DNA of 64,000 nt. Source: JBBWZH01 sp035544115 (GTDB lineage: Bacteria > Actinomycetota > Actinomycetes > Mycobacteriales > CADCTP01). Made by a program: the position numbers and the translations under genes. The DNA lies in assembly GCA_963714145.1 (NCBI GenBank), contig OY970235.1, positions 9,486,001 through 9,550,000 on the forward strand. The letters run 5' to 3'. Positions 56,019-64,000 of this stretch are shown piece by piece (within the stretch, counting starts at the first letter, position 1; each line of letters begins with the position of its first letter). The notes beneath the pieces were generated by a model. That model did no database searches. It was not told where the DNA came from and saw only the letters and a list, made by a program, of their open reading frames with translations.

Positions 56019-56749
56019 GCACGCCACCGAGGTTCCCGGCCACGCTGACGGTGGCACCGCCGGACGCGGCGGTCGTGGCCGCGCGGATGCTGCGGATACC
56101 GATGATCGCCGCCGACCTGCTTCCGCTGGAGGTCGTCGAGTCGCGCCGGGATCGCCGGGTCCGCGGGGTGGTGCTGGTCGCGCTCGCCTCGTTCGTCGCG
56201 GTGCTGGTCGCCTGGTACGCGCTCAGCGCCTACCAGACCTCGCAGGCCCGCGCGGCGCTGGCCACCGCCCAGCAGAGCGGGGACGCGATGCTCCGGCAGC
56301 AGCGGGTCTACTCCGAGGTGGTGAAGGTGCAGGCCGAGTCGGCGGTGATCACCGTCCAGCTCGCGTCGCTGCTGGCCAACGACCTGCAGTGGTCCCGGTT
56401 GCTCGACAAGGTGGTGGCCAGCAGGCCGGTCGGGGTGACGCTGACCGGGGTGACCGGGGCGCTGACGCCGACCGTGCAGGCCGCCGGGTCCGCCGCGATC
56501 GTGCTGCCGGACACCACCGGGGAACGGCAGGTCGGCACGTTGACGATCAGCGGCAGCGCGCCGGACACGGTCACCGTGGCGGCCTACGTCGACGCGCTGG
56601 GCAAGGTCAAGGGCCTGGGCAACCCGCTGCTCGGCGGGGTGACCAGCCAGAGCGGAAAGCTGACGCTGCAGTTCACGGTCCAGCTGGACATCACCAGCGG
56701 CGCGCTCGGTGGTCGGTACCAGGCCACCAGCGGCTCGGGCGGCAACTGA
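56015..56749 (+). CDS. pilN: Pilus assembly protein PilN
   Basis: A 244-residue bitopic protein. The N-terminal cytoplasmic part contains IPMIAADLLPLEVVESRRDR, in which DLLPLEV corresponds to the NLLP-type motif bound by PilM. One helix follows (VVLVALASFVAVLVAWYALS), then a coiled coil and a ferredoxin-like extracytoplasmic domain (LTISGSAPDTVTVAAYVDAL). The frame is intact. It overlaps pilM and, by TGATG, pilO. Confidence 0.85.
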   Translation: MSTPPRFPATLTVAPPDAAVVAARMLRIPMIAADLLPLEVVESRRDRRVRGVVLVALASFVAVLVAWYALSAYQTSQARAALATAQQSGDAMLRQQRVYSEVVKVQAESAVITVQLASLLANDLQWSRLLDKVVASRPVGVTLTGVTGALTPTVQAAGSAAIVLPDTTGERQVGTLTISGSAPDTVTVAAYVDALGKVKGLGNPLLGGVTSQSGKLTLQFTVQLDITSGALGGRYQATSGSGGN

Positions 56750-57363
56750 TGCGAGGGGTCCGCTCCGACCGGCTGTGGATCGTCGGTGGCGCGCTGGTGG
56801 CGGCGATACTGCTCGCGGCCGGCTGGTTTCTCGCCATCGGCCCGCAGCGGGCGCAGACCGACACCCTGAACGGCCAGGCGGCGACGGCCGACCTGCGACT
56901 CACCTCGCTGCACCAGAAGCTGGTCGAGCTGCGCGACCGGAACGCCCGGCTGCCCGAGTTCAAGGCGGAGCTGGCCAAGGATCAGCACGCGCTGCCGACC
57001 ACGTCCGGGCTGTCCGACTTCCTCCGCGAGCTGCAGGCCGGCGGCGATGTGGCCGGTGTCGTGGTCAGCGGGGTGGTGGTCGGCTCGCCGCAGGAGGTCA
57101 CCGCCGCGGCCGCCAAGATGTACGCGCTGCCGGTGACGCTGACCGTGGCCGGCACCACCACCGGGCTGGCCAGCTTCCTCAACCAGCTGCAGCGGGTACG
57201 GCCGCGGGCGGTGCTGGTCAACAACGTGATCGCCGCGCCGGCCGAGCCCAACCTGGACCTGTCCGGCCGGGTGACGCTGACCGTCGGCGTCCAGGTGTTC
57301 GTCGCCGCCGCCGACCGCTCGTCCAGTGGAACCCCGCCGGGCACCGGCACGGCACCGAACTGA
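56749..57363 (+). CDS. pilO: Pilus assembly protein PilO
   Basis: A 204-residue bitopic protein: N-terminal helix (LWIVGGALVAAILLAAGWFL), a coiled coil (ADLRLTSLHQKLVELRDRNA) and a C-terminal domain with GLSDFLRELQAGGDVAGVVV and ASFLNQLQRVRPRAVLVNN. This is the PilO plan, pairing with PilN as an alignment complex. No PilP or PilQ follows, as expected for a cell without an outer membrane. Coupled to the next minor pilin by TGATG. Confidence 0.83.
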   Translation: MRGVRSDRLWIVGGALVAAILLAAGWFLAIGPQRAQTDTLNGQAATADLRLTSLHQKLVELRDRNARLPEFKAELAKDQHALPTTSGLSDFLRELQAGGDVAGVVVSGVVVGSPQEVTAAAAKMYALPVTLTVAGTTTGLASFLNQLQRVRPRAVLVNNVIAAPAEPNLDLSGRVTLTVGVQVFVAAADRSSSGTPPGTGTAPN

Positions 57364-59060
57364 TGCCGTCCGGCCGCCGCCCAGTCGCCCGGCGTCCGCG
57401 ACCCGCTGGCGGGCGGGTCGCGGACGCCGGGTTCACCATGGTCGAGGTGCTGATGGCGATCGCGATGATCGGCGTCATCAGCACCGCGCTGACCGTGTTC
57501 TTCGTGTCCACGGTGTCCGCCGCCGGCCGGCAGGCCACCGCACAGGTCGCCATCCAGCTGGCCACCGACGGGGCGGAGCGGGTCCGCTCGGTCAAGGGGT
57601 CGGCCCTGCCCGGCGGGCGGGACAAGATCAGCAGCGACGCCCAGTGGGCCGACCCGGTGGCCGGGATCGGCTCGTACCTGACCGGCATGGAGAAGGTCTG
57701 GGACGGCACCGCGGTGTATCCGGACGGCGCGACCGCCCCGCTCCCCACCAGCCCGCGGATCATCACCCTCAACAACGTCACCTACTACCAGAGCTTCTAC
57801 CTCGGCAAATGCTGGCAGCCGCCGGCCGGTGGCGACTGCGTGGCCGCCCCGGACATCGACGCGGTCGGGTACTTCCGGGCGGTCGTCGCGGTCACCTGGG
57901 ACGACCGCCGCTGCACCGGCGGCACCTGCTCGTACGCGCTCGCGACGCTGGTCACGACCAGCTCCAAGGACCCGGTGTTCAACTCGAACGAGACCGCGCA
58001 GGCGCCGACCGTGACCAACCCGGGCGCGCAGGCCGGCGACGTGTCGGTGCCGGTGTCGCTGCAGGTGGTCGCCACCGGCGGGGCACCGCCACTGACCTGG
58101 TTCGCGGCCAGCCTGCCGCCCGGGCTGGTGATGACGTCGGCCGGCCTGATCAGCGGCACGCCGACGACCCCCGGCACCTACCCGGTGGTGGTCAGCAGCA
58201 CCGACGGGTTCACCCTCACCGGCACCGCGGCGTTCAGCTGGAAGGTGAACCCGCTGCCGGTGCTCACCACCCCCGGCGCCCAGACCAGTGCCGGCGGCAC
58301 GGCGCTGTCGCTGACCGTTCCGCTCACCGGCGGCACCGCGCCGCTGGTCTGGTCGGTCACCGCGCCCGGGCCGTGGGGGCTGACCGGGCTGCCGCCGGGC
58401 CTGTCGATCAACGCCGGAACCGGCGTGATCAGCGGCGCGCCGACCACCGTCGGAGCCGTCAACCCGGTCACCGTGACCGTCACCGACACGTACGGCAAGA
58501 AATCGTCGGTCACGTTCAACTGGACGGTGCCGGCGCTGGCCGCCAAGCCGGTAGCCGCGCAGGCCGGCTCGGTCACCGCCACGATCACCGCGCTGCCGTT
58601 GGCCGCGACCGGCGGCATCCTGCCGTACGCATGGTCCGTGACCGGGCTGCCGCCCGGCCTGGCGATGACCACCGCCGGGGTGATCTCCGGCAAGCCGACC
58701 ACCGGCAGCCGGTTCGTGGTGGCCGCGACCGTCACCGACAAGGCCGGTACCACCGCGACCGTCACGTTCGCCTGGGCCGTCGCCACCACCAGCCTGGCGA
58801 TCACCGCGCCGAGCACCGACCGGATCGGGGACCTGCACGGCCAGCCGGTCTCGTTCACCGCCGCCGTGGCCAACCTCACCGGCGGCGCGATCGCGACCTG
58901 GTCGGCGACCGGGCTGCCCGCCGGCGTGGCGCTCGGCGCCACCGGCGTGATCAGCGGCACCCCGACGCAGGCCGGCACCTACCTGGTCACGCTCTCCGCG
59001 GTGGACAGCAAGAACAAGACCCGCACCGCGGTCTGCGTGTTCACCTGGACGATCACGTGA
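57363..59060 (+). CDS. Large minor pilin with Ig-like repeats
   Basis: 565 residues. Prepilin signal: VADAG / FTMVEVLMAIAMIGVI, with cleavage after Gly and Glu at +5. The next 180 residues are a PilV-like head with Cys pairs (GKCWQPPAGGDC, DDRRCTGGTC). From about 215 to the end come four Ig-like units of the He_PIG type, each with the GLPPGL...GVISGTPT motif (LPPGLVMTSAGLISGTPTTP, LPPGLSINAGTGVISGAPTT, LPPGLAMTTAGVISGKPTT, LPAGVALGATGVISGTPTQA). It is probably a tip or surface subunit for binding carbohydrates or surfaces. Start at ATG 57363 is coupled to pilO. Confidence 0.85.
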   Translation: MPSGRRPVARRPRPAGGRVADAGFTMVEVLMAIAMIGVISTALTVFFVSTVSAAGRQATAQVAIQLATDGAERVRSVKGSALPGGRDKISSDAQWADPVAGIGSYLTGMEKVWDGTAVYPDGATAPLPTSPRIITLNNVTYYQSFYLGKCWQPPAGGDCVAAPDIDAVGYFRAVVAVTWDDRRCTGGTCSYALATLVTTSSKDPVFNSNETAQAPTVTNPGAQAGDVSVPVSLQVVATGGAPPLTWFAASLPPGLVMTSAGLISGTPTTPGTYPVVVSSTDGFTLTGTAAFSWKVNPLPVLTTPGAQTSAGGTALSLTVPLTGGTAPLVWSVTAPGPWGLTGLPPGLSINAGTGVISGAPTTVGAVNPVTVTVTDTYGKKSSVTFNWTVPALAAKPVAAQAGSVTATITALPLAATGGILPYAWSVTGLPPGLAMTTAGVISGKPTTGSRFVVAATVTDKAGTTATVTFAWAVATTSLAITAPSTDRIGDLHGQPVSFTAAVANLTGGAIATWSATGLPAGVALGATGVISGTPTQAGTYLVTLSAVDSKNKTRTAVCVFTWTIT

Positions 59061-59662
59061 CCGGGCGGGGCCGCTCCCGGCGTCCGGCCCGGGACGCCGG
59101 GGTGACGATGATGGACGTCGTCGTCTCGATGACGCTGATGGCGATCTTCATGGCCATCTTCACCGGCGGCACGGTGCGGATGTTCCGGTCGGCGGCGCAG
59201 GTCCAGGCGACCGCCGACGCGCAGGTCCAGATCACGACCGCCTTCCTGCGGCTGGACAAGGAGATCCGCTACGCGGCCGGGATCAGCCAGCCCGGCCTGG
59301 CCCTCTCGGACCAGTATGTGGAGTACCTCACCACCAACTCCGGCGTCGGGATCTGCTCCGAGCTGCGCCTGAACGTGGCCGCCGGCCAGTTGCAGCGGCG
59401 GACCTGGCAGCAGGGCGCCACCCCGCTGGCGCCCACCCCGTGGATACCGCTGGCCACGTCGGTGAGCTCCGCCCAACCGTTCACCTACTGGGCGCCGGAC
59501 ACCAGGTACAACTTCCAGCGGCTGCAACTGCGGCTGGACGCCACCGTCGGCACCGGCGGCACGGCCGTGACGAAGCACACCGACGTCACCTTCACCGCGC
59601 TCAACACGACGCTGTCCGCGGCCAACCCCGACGTCTGCACCGAAGGCAGGACGGTGCCGTGA
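59057..59662 (+). CDS. Minor pilin (PilW/GspJ-like)
   Basis: A 201-residue protein with GTG 59057 overlapping the previous stop. Prepilin signal: ARDAG / VTMMDVVVSMTLMAIFMAIF; Asp replaces the usual Glu at +5. The remainder (VQITTAFLRLDKEIRYAAGI, VGICSELRLNVAAGQLQRRT) resembles PilW/GspJ-type minor pilins that cap the pilus. It overlaps the next gene by GTGA. Confidence 0.8.
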   Translation: MTGRGRSRRPARDAGVTMMDVVVSMTLMAIFMAIFTGGTVRMFRSAAQVQATADAQVQITTAFLRLDKEIRYAAGISQPGLALSDQYVEYLTTNSGVGICSELRLNVAAGQLQRRTWQQGATPLAPTPWIPLATSVSSAQPFTYWAPDTRYNFQRLQLRLDATVGTGGTAVTKHTDVTFTALNTTLSAANPDVCTEGRTVP

Positions 59663-61206
59663 CGGTGTTGGCCCGCCGGACCCGGTGCGGCGGCGACACC
59701 GGCTCCCTGACGATGGCGATGCTGCTGGCCCTGATCGGCGCCTCGCTGGCCGCCCTGCTGGTGCCGATGGTGGTCCGGCAGTTCAGCTCGACCAGGGAGG
59801 AGACCCGGCGGAGCCTGGAGCTGAGCGCAGCGCAGGCCGGGCTGGACGTGGCGGTCGGACACATCCGGGCCGCCAACGACGGTGCCGACACCGGCGTGCT
59901 CGCCGACCTGCCGTGCGGCATGCTGGCCGGCGACCTCGGCTATGGCGGCGGCCGCTACCAGGTGACCATCGACTACTTCCCGGTCGACCCGCAGGCCCGC
60001 CCGGACGACTGGCTCGTCGCCAACAAGATCACCTGCGTGGGCGGCGGCGGGCCGTTCCGGACACCGGCGTACGCGCTGCTGCGCTCGCAGGGGTCGGCGG
60101 CCACGACCGGCTCCTTCAGCACCGTGTCGACCCGGTCGCTGCGCGGCACCTACACCTTCGAGACCACCAACCAGAACATCGCCGGCGGGCTGATCCACGT
60201 CTACAAGACCGCGACCAGCCAGGACCTCTGCATGGACGCCGGCTCCAGTTCGCCGGCCGCCGGGAACAACCTGCAGATGCAGCCGTGCAGCGCCGGCAAC
60301 CCCCAGCAGAAGTTCTCCTACAACGCCAACCTGACGCTCGCGCTGGTCTCGTCCAAGAGCCTGACCCAGCCGCTGGGCATGTGCCTGGACGCCGGCACCC
60401 CGCACGCGACCGGCCAGCTGGTCGCGTTCCAGCCGTGCGCCTCGATCACCAAGCCGCAGCAGCAGTGGAGCGTCAACGACAGCGCCAACTTCGAGGGCAC
60501 CTCGAACGGCAAGACCCTGGATGGTTACTGCTTCAACGTGCAGACGCCCAACGTCACCGGCAGTTTCGTGGTCCTCGGCTACAACAGCACCTGCCACAAG
60601 GGCTACGACAATGTCGAGACGTTCCAGCCGGAGGCCTCGGTCGGCGCCGGCGCCGCCGGACCGGCGGACACCCAGCTGGTGAATTTCAGCGAGTTCGGCC
60701 GCTGCCTGGATGTGACCGAGCAGAACGTCAACTACGCGTATCTCATCGCCTGGCCGTGCAAGCAGGCGCCGGATCCGGCGAACGTGACGTGGAACCAGAA
60801 ATGGGCGCTGCCGGCGGTGCCCACTGATGCCAGCCGCGCCACCGGCCGGATCACCACCAACCCCAGTGCCGGCCTGTACTGCCTGCAGAGCCCGGGCTCG
60901 ACCGCGGTGGGGTACGTCCGGTCGGTGCCGTGCGTGCTGGACCTGTCCGGTAAGCCGCTGGACAACCAGAGCTGGACGGTCTTCACCGACACCGGCAGCT
61001 ACGCCAGCAGCTACCAGATCCAGGACAACTGGGGCAACTGCCTGGGCGCCACCGACCAGACGGCCACGCCCGCCGACCTGTACCCGAAGGGCCAGCTGAT
61101 CAGCAAGATCATCGTCGCCGCGTGCACCGGCTCGACCCTGCAGAAGTGGAACGCGCCGCCGAACATCCTGCAATCGCTGCCGCTGAAGGATGTCACCGAA
61201 ACGTAG
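59659..61206 (+). CDS. PilX-like pilus protein with ricin-type lectin region
   Basis: 515 residues. N-terminus: TGSLTMAMLLALIGASLAAL, a PilX-like hydrophobic helix without a clear prepilin Gly-Phe-Thr site. After a 120-residue linker comes a long Cys-rich region (about 175-500) made of beta-trefoil-like units: LCMDAG...QPCSAGNPQQKFSY, GMCLDAG...FQPCA...QQQWSV, GRCLDVTEQN...WPC...NQKWAL and CLGATD...ACTGSTLQKW. The repeated QxW-type and CLDxG motifs are those of ricin B-type lectins, which bind galactose-like sugars. It likely makes the pilus tip adhesive. It is the last gene of the pilus operon. Confidence 0.82.
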   Translation: MTVLARRTRCGGDTGSLTMAMLLALIGASLAALLVPMVVRQFSSTREETRRSLELSAAQAGLDVAVGHIRAANDGADTGVLADLPCGMLAGDLGYGGGRYQVTIDYFPVDPQARPDDWLVANKITCVGGGGPFRTPAYALLRSQGSAATTGSFSTVSTRSLRGTYTFETTNQNIAGGLIHVYKTATSQDLCMDAGSSSPAAGNNLQMQPCSAGNPQQKFSYNANLTLALVSSKSLTQPLGMCLDAGTPHATGQLVAFQPCASITKPQQQWSVNDSANFEGTSNGKTLDGYCFNVQTPNVTGSFVVLGYNSTCHKGYDNVETFQPEASVGAGAAGPADTQLVNFSEFGRCLDVTEQNVNYAYLIAWPCKQAPDPANVTWNQKWALPAVPTDASRATGRITTNPSAGLYCLQSPGSTAVGYVRSVPCVLDLSGKPLDNQSWTVFTDTGSYASSYQIQDNWGNCLGATDQTATPADLYPKGQLISKIIVAACTGSTLQKWNAPPNILQSLPLKDVTET

Positions 61207-61391
61207 GCGATCGACTTCGCTCGGTATCGGTTACCGATCGGTAGTTCATCCATTCGGGCCGGCGTGTTGTTCCCGTTCGCCAAGATCTCCGCAGGTTCAG
61301 CCCACGGTGGGTATGTTTCGGGTTCCGGTGGCTGGTTGCCGGTCATATGCTGCCGTCGCGCGCGGGTAGGGCGCGCGGTGAGGGGGCTGCC

Positions 61392-62198
61392 ATGGAGCGG
61401 CCGAACTGGATGCCGGCCGACCTCGACGTCGACCGGCCGAATGCTGCCCGCATGTACGACTACTTCCTCGGTGGTTCCCACAATCTGGCCGCCGACCGGG
61501 AGATAGCCCGGCAGATCACCGACCAGGTCCCCGACATTCCGCTGATCGCGCACGCCAACCGGGCTTTCCTGCGGCGCGCGGTGAAGTTCTGCGTGGACGC
61601 CGGCATCCGGCAGTTCCTCGACCTCGGCTCCGGCATTCCCACCGTCGGCAACGTGCACGAGGTGGCCCAGCGGTCCGCGCCGGACTGCCGGGTGGTGTAC
61701 GTCGACTTCGAGCCGGTGGCGGTCGCCCATTCCCGGGTCATGCTCGCCGGCAATGACCAGGTAACCGTGCTGCCGGCCGACATCCGAGAGCCGGACCGGA
61801 TCCTGACCGACCCGCGGCTGCTCGAACTGCTGGACCTCAGCCAGCCGGTCGGGCTGCTGATGGTCTCGGTGCTGCCGTTCATCGCCGACGCGGATGACCC
61901 GGTCCGGCTGGTGGCGCGGTACCGGGACGCGCTGACCGCGGGCAGCTACCTGGCCCTCTCGCACGGCTGCGCCGAGTCCCGGCCGGAGGACGTCGAGAAG
62001 GTCTACCGGTTCTACCGGCGGACCACGACCCCGGTGGTCGTCCGCAGCCGGGTCGAGATCGAGAAGATGTTCGAGGGATTCGAACTCGTCGAGCCCGGGC
62101 TGGTCTATGTGCAGGAATGGCGACCAGACTGGCTTGGTGAGGTCGAAGACCATCCGGAACGCAGCGGCATGTGTGCCGGGGTGGGGCGCAAGCCGTGA
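61392..62198 (+). CDS. SAM-dependent methyltransferase, PF04672 (DUF574) family
   Basis: 268 residues starting at ATG 61392 with GAGGGGG upstream. DVDRPNAARMYDYFLGGSHN at the N-terminus is the signature of this actinobacterial family, FLDLGSGIPTVGNVHEVAQ binds SAM near 76, and VVYVDFEPVAVAHSR and VSVLPFIAD follow. Substrates are unknown; members are numerous in Streptomyces and Micromonospora. It overlaps the c-di-GMP gene by GTGA, so the two are co-transcribed. The 185-bp gap after the pilus operon contains no gene. Confidence 0.92.
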   Translation: MERPNWMPADLDVDRPNAARMYDYFLGGSHNLAADREIARQITDQVPDIPLIAHANRAFLRRAVKFCVDAGIRQFLDLGSGIPTVGNVHEVAQRSAPDCRVVYVDFEPVAVAHSRVMLAGNDQVTVLPADIREPDRILTDPRLLELLDLSQPVGLLMVSVLPFIADADDPVRLVARYRDALTAGSYLALSHGCAESRPEDVEKVYRFYRRTTTPVVVRSRVEIEKMFEGFELVEPGLVYVQEWRPDWLGEVEDHPERSGMCAGVGRKP

Positions 62199-64000
62199 CT
62201 GACCTGGCGCCCGGCCCGGCCTCCCGCGGCGTGATCGCGGCGGGCCTGCGCGGATGCGTCCGGGATCTGGTCAAGGCGGCGGTGGGCACCGGCTACGTAC
62301 CGATGGGCCCGGGTGAGGCCGAGGAACTGCTCGCCGGCCTGCTCGACCAGCTGGTCGACGCGCTGTTCGCCGAGCCGTTCCGCACCGGACCCGGGTACGA
62401 CTTCGGCGCCGCCCTGGTCAATGCCGACTTCACCGCCCCGGAGATGGTCGGCCGGACCGTGAAGGTGCTGGCCGGCCGGCTGCTGGTGGAGATCGGCGGG
62501 GACGTCCCGGAGCTGCGCGAGCGGCTGGCCGCGCTGGTCGGCGGGGTGTCCACCGGGTACGCCCGGGCGCTGCGGGACCGGGTCCGGGAGGACCAGGAGG
62601 AGACCCGCCGGGCGATGGTGGTGGCCCAGCACCTGGCCGCCGAGGCCGTCCGGGCCAGCGAGGAGCGGCGCTGGTGGGAGGCCCGGCACGACCCGGTGAC
62701 CGGCCTGCCCAACCGGGAGATGTTCGCCGAGCGGCTGGCCGCCGCGTTCACCGACCACGGCCCGGGCACCCGGCTCGGCGTCTGCCTGCTCGGGCTGGAC
62801 CGGTTCGGCCCGCTCAACGACAGCCTCGGCCACGACGCCGGCGAGGAGCTGCTGCGCGCGGTGGCCCGCCGGCTGGAGGAGCAGTTCCGGCCGTCCGGCC
62901 ACCTGGTCGCCCGGCTCGGCGGCGACGGGTTCGCGGTGCTCGCGCTCGGCCTGCCGCGGGAGCACGACTCGGACGCGATGGCCGACGCCGCGTTCCAGGC
63001 GCTCGGCCGGCCGTTCGTGGTCGGCCCGCAGCGGCTGCGGGTGTCGGCCAGTGCCGGCGTGGTGGAGCGGCTGGTCGGCGAGACCGACGCGACCGAGACG
63101 CTGCGCTCGGCCCAGGCGACGCTGCGCTGGGCGAAGGCCGACGGCGGCGGCCGGTGGCTGCGCTTCGACGCCGACCGGCACGCCGGTGACGTGGCCCGCT
63201 GGGCGCTGTCCGCGGCGCTGCCGGCCGCGCTGGAGCGCGGCGAGTTCCTGGTCCACTACCAGCCGATGACGCGGCTGTGCGACGGCACCGTGCGTGGCGT
63301 GGAGGCGCTGGTCCGCTGGCGGCACCCGACCCGGGGCGTGCTCGGGCCCGACCACTTCGTCGCGCTGGCCGAGGAGACCGGGCTGATCGTCCCGCTCGGC
63401 CGGTGGGTGCTGGAGCAGGCCTGCCAGCAGGCCCGCCGGTGGGAGGGGCGGCCCGGCGCGGCCGGCCCGACCGGCACCTCACCCGGCAGCGCGATCGATG
63501 GGCCGTCCGACAGCTGCCAGGCCCCGTTCGTCTCGGTCAACCTGGCCGTGCACCAGACCCGCGACCCGGCGCTGCTGGACGACGTCCGCCGGGTGCTGGC
63601 CGACACCGGCCTGCCGCCGGCCCGGCTGCAGCTGGAGGTCACCGAGAGCGCGCTGGTCGGGCCGGATTCCGGCCCGCTGACCGTGCTCCGGGCGCTGCGC
63701 GAGATGGGTGTCCGGATCGCGATCGACGACTTCGGCACCGGCTTCGCGAACTACGCCCACCTGCGCACGCTGCCGGTCTGCGACATCAAGCTGGCCGCCG
63801 CGTTCCTGGACGGGTTGCGCTCGCCGGACGAGCCGAACCCGGTGGATCAGCAGGTGATCACCGGCCTGGTCACGCTGGCGCACACGCTGGGCCTGACCGT
63901 GACCGCGGAAGGCGTGGAGACCGAGATCCAGGCCCGGCGGCTGCGCGCGCTCGGCTGCGACGCCGCCCAGGGCTACCACCTCGGCCGGCCCTGCCCGCCG
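62195..64000 (+). CDS. GGDEF-EAL c-di-GMP signalling protein (partial, cut by window end)
   Basis: At least 602 residues; GTG 62195 overlaps the methyltransferase stop. An N-terminal helical region (about 1-165) has no recognised sensor domain. The GGDEF domain starts at RHDPVTGLPNREMF; its active-site loop reads RLGGDGFAV near 241, so the catalytic Glu of GG[D/E]EF is Gly and synthase activity is doubtful. The EAL domain is complete in what is visible: GVEALVRWRHP near 369, VSVNLAVHQ, LQLEVTESAL, AIDDFGTGFANYAHLR, CDIKLAA, VTAEGVET and AAQGYHLGRP. It should be a phosphodiesterase, perhaps GTP-regulated, and may control the adjacent pili. Confidence 0.93.
   Translation, partial: MTDLAPGPASRGVIAAGLRGCVRDLVKAAVGTGYVPMGPGEAEELLAGLLDQLVDALFAEPFRTGPGYDFGAALVNADFTAPEMVGRTVKVLAGRLLVEIGGDVPELRERLAALVGGVSTGYARALRDRVREDQEETRRAMVVAQHLAAEAVRASEERRWWEARHDPVTGLPNREMFAERLAAAFTDHGPGTRLGVCLLGLDRFGPLNDSLGHDAGEELLRAVARRLEEQFRPSGHLVARLGGDGFAVLALGLPREHDSDAMADAAFQALGRPFVVGPQRLRVSASAGVVERLVGETDATETLRSAQATLRWAKADGGGRWLRFDADRHAGDVARWALSAALPAALERGEFLVHYQPMTRLCDGTVRGVEALVRWRHPTRGVLGPDHFVALAEETGLIVPLGRWVLEQACQQARRWEGRPGAAGPTGTSPGSAIDGPSDSCQAPFVSVNLAVHQTRDPALLDDVRRVLADTGLPPARLQLEVTESALVGPDSGPLTVLRALREMGVRIAIDDFGTGFANYAHLRTLPVCDIKLAAAFLDGLRSPDEPNPVDQQVITGLVTLAHTLGLTVTAEGVETEIQARRLRALGCDAAQGYHLGRPCPP

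Overview
The window is about 73% GC with very high GC at third codon positions, many GTG starts and tightly overlapping genes. It carries markers of an actinomycete, probably the Micromonosporales: mfd / SurA-like lipoprotein / mazG, then eno / FtsB-like / DUF501 / Ppx-GppA, a UdgB glycosylase, an AfsR-like regulator, a PF04672 methyltransferase and an LPxTG-type surface protein. The genus assignment is inference.

Layout. 1-443: end of a type II toxin-antitoxin pair (PIN toxin). 0.47-18.4 kb: an exopolysaccharide locus. It has a flippase, three methyltransferase or membrane-associated sugar genes, a secreted DUF4082/beta-helix protein, a double glycosyltransferase, an AsnB-type amidotransferase, a Wzz-like chain-length protein, an O-antigen polymerase/ligase and two more glycosyltransferases. 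It ends in a compact module: nucleotidyltransferase, HprK-related kinase, PqqD-like protein and a small Tat-exported LPFTG protein. 18.9-19.33 kb: a gene-free two-armed array of 20-bp-phased repeats with a hairpin at its centre. 19.4-39.5 kb: housekeeping and envelope genes (deacetylase, mfd, mazG, eno, cell division, phosphatase, dienelactone hydrolase, udgB, a MoxR/DUF58 operon, NDH-2). 39.5-45.1 kb: a second secreted deacetylase, an odd tRNA with anticodon UAA, a large BTAD/NB-ARC/TPR regulator, and an ArsR/SRPBCC pair with a clear operator. 45.2-48.7 kb: a two-ATPase, two-permease ABC cassette. 49.5-61.2 kb: a type IV pilus operon pilB-T-C-A-D-M-N-O followed by three minor-pilin-like genes carrying Ig-like and lectin domains. 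61.4-64 kb: PF04672 methyltransferase and the start of a GGDEF-EAL protein cut by the window end.

A striking property of 45.2-55.3 kb (plus one site at 9.93 kb in asnB) is that every long gene except the DUF1707 and pilA genes is broken by single-base insertions. Nearly all of the roughly 65-70 sites can be read as a third codon base written twice with two different letters. Collapsing them restores full-length proteins, start/stop overlaps and stop codons. I read this as a consensus of two diverged copies or strains, not as gene decay.

The most interesting biology is (i) the kinase/PqqD/nucleotidyltransferase/LPFTG module on the polysaccharide locus, which looks like a sortase-type counterpart of proteobacterial exosortase-linked systems, (ii) the bipolar 20-bp repeat array, (iii) a class I tRNA with a UAA anticodon about 1.4 kb from a gene with two rare TTA codons, and (iv) a pilus minor subunit carrying a beta-trefoil-like lectin region.
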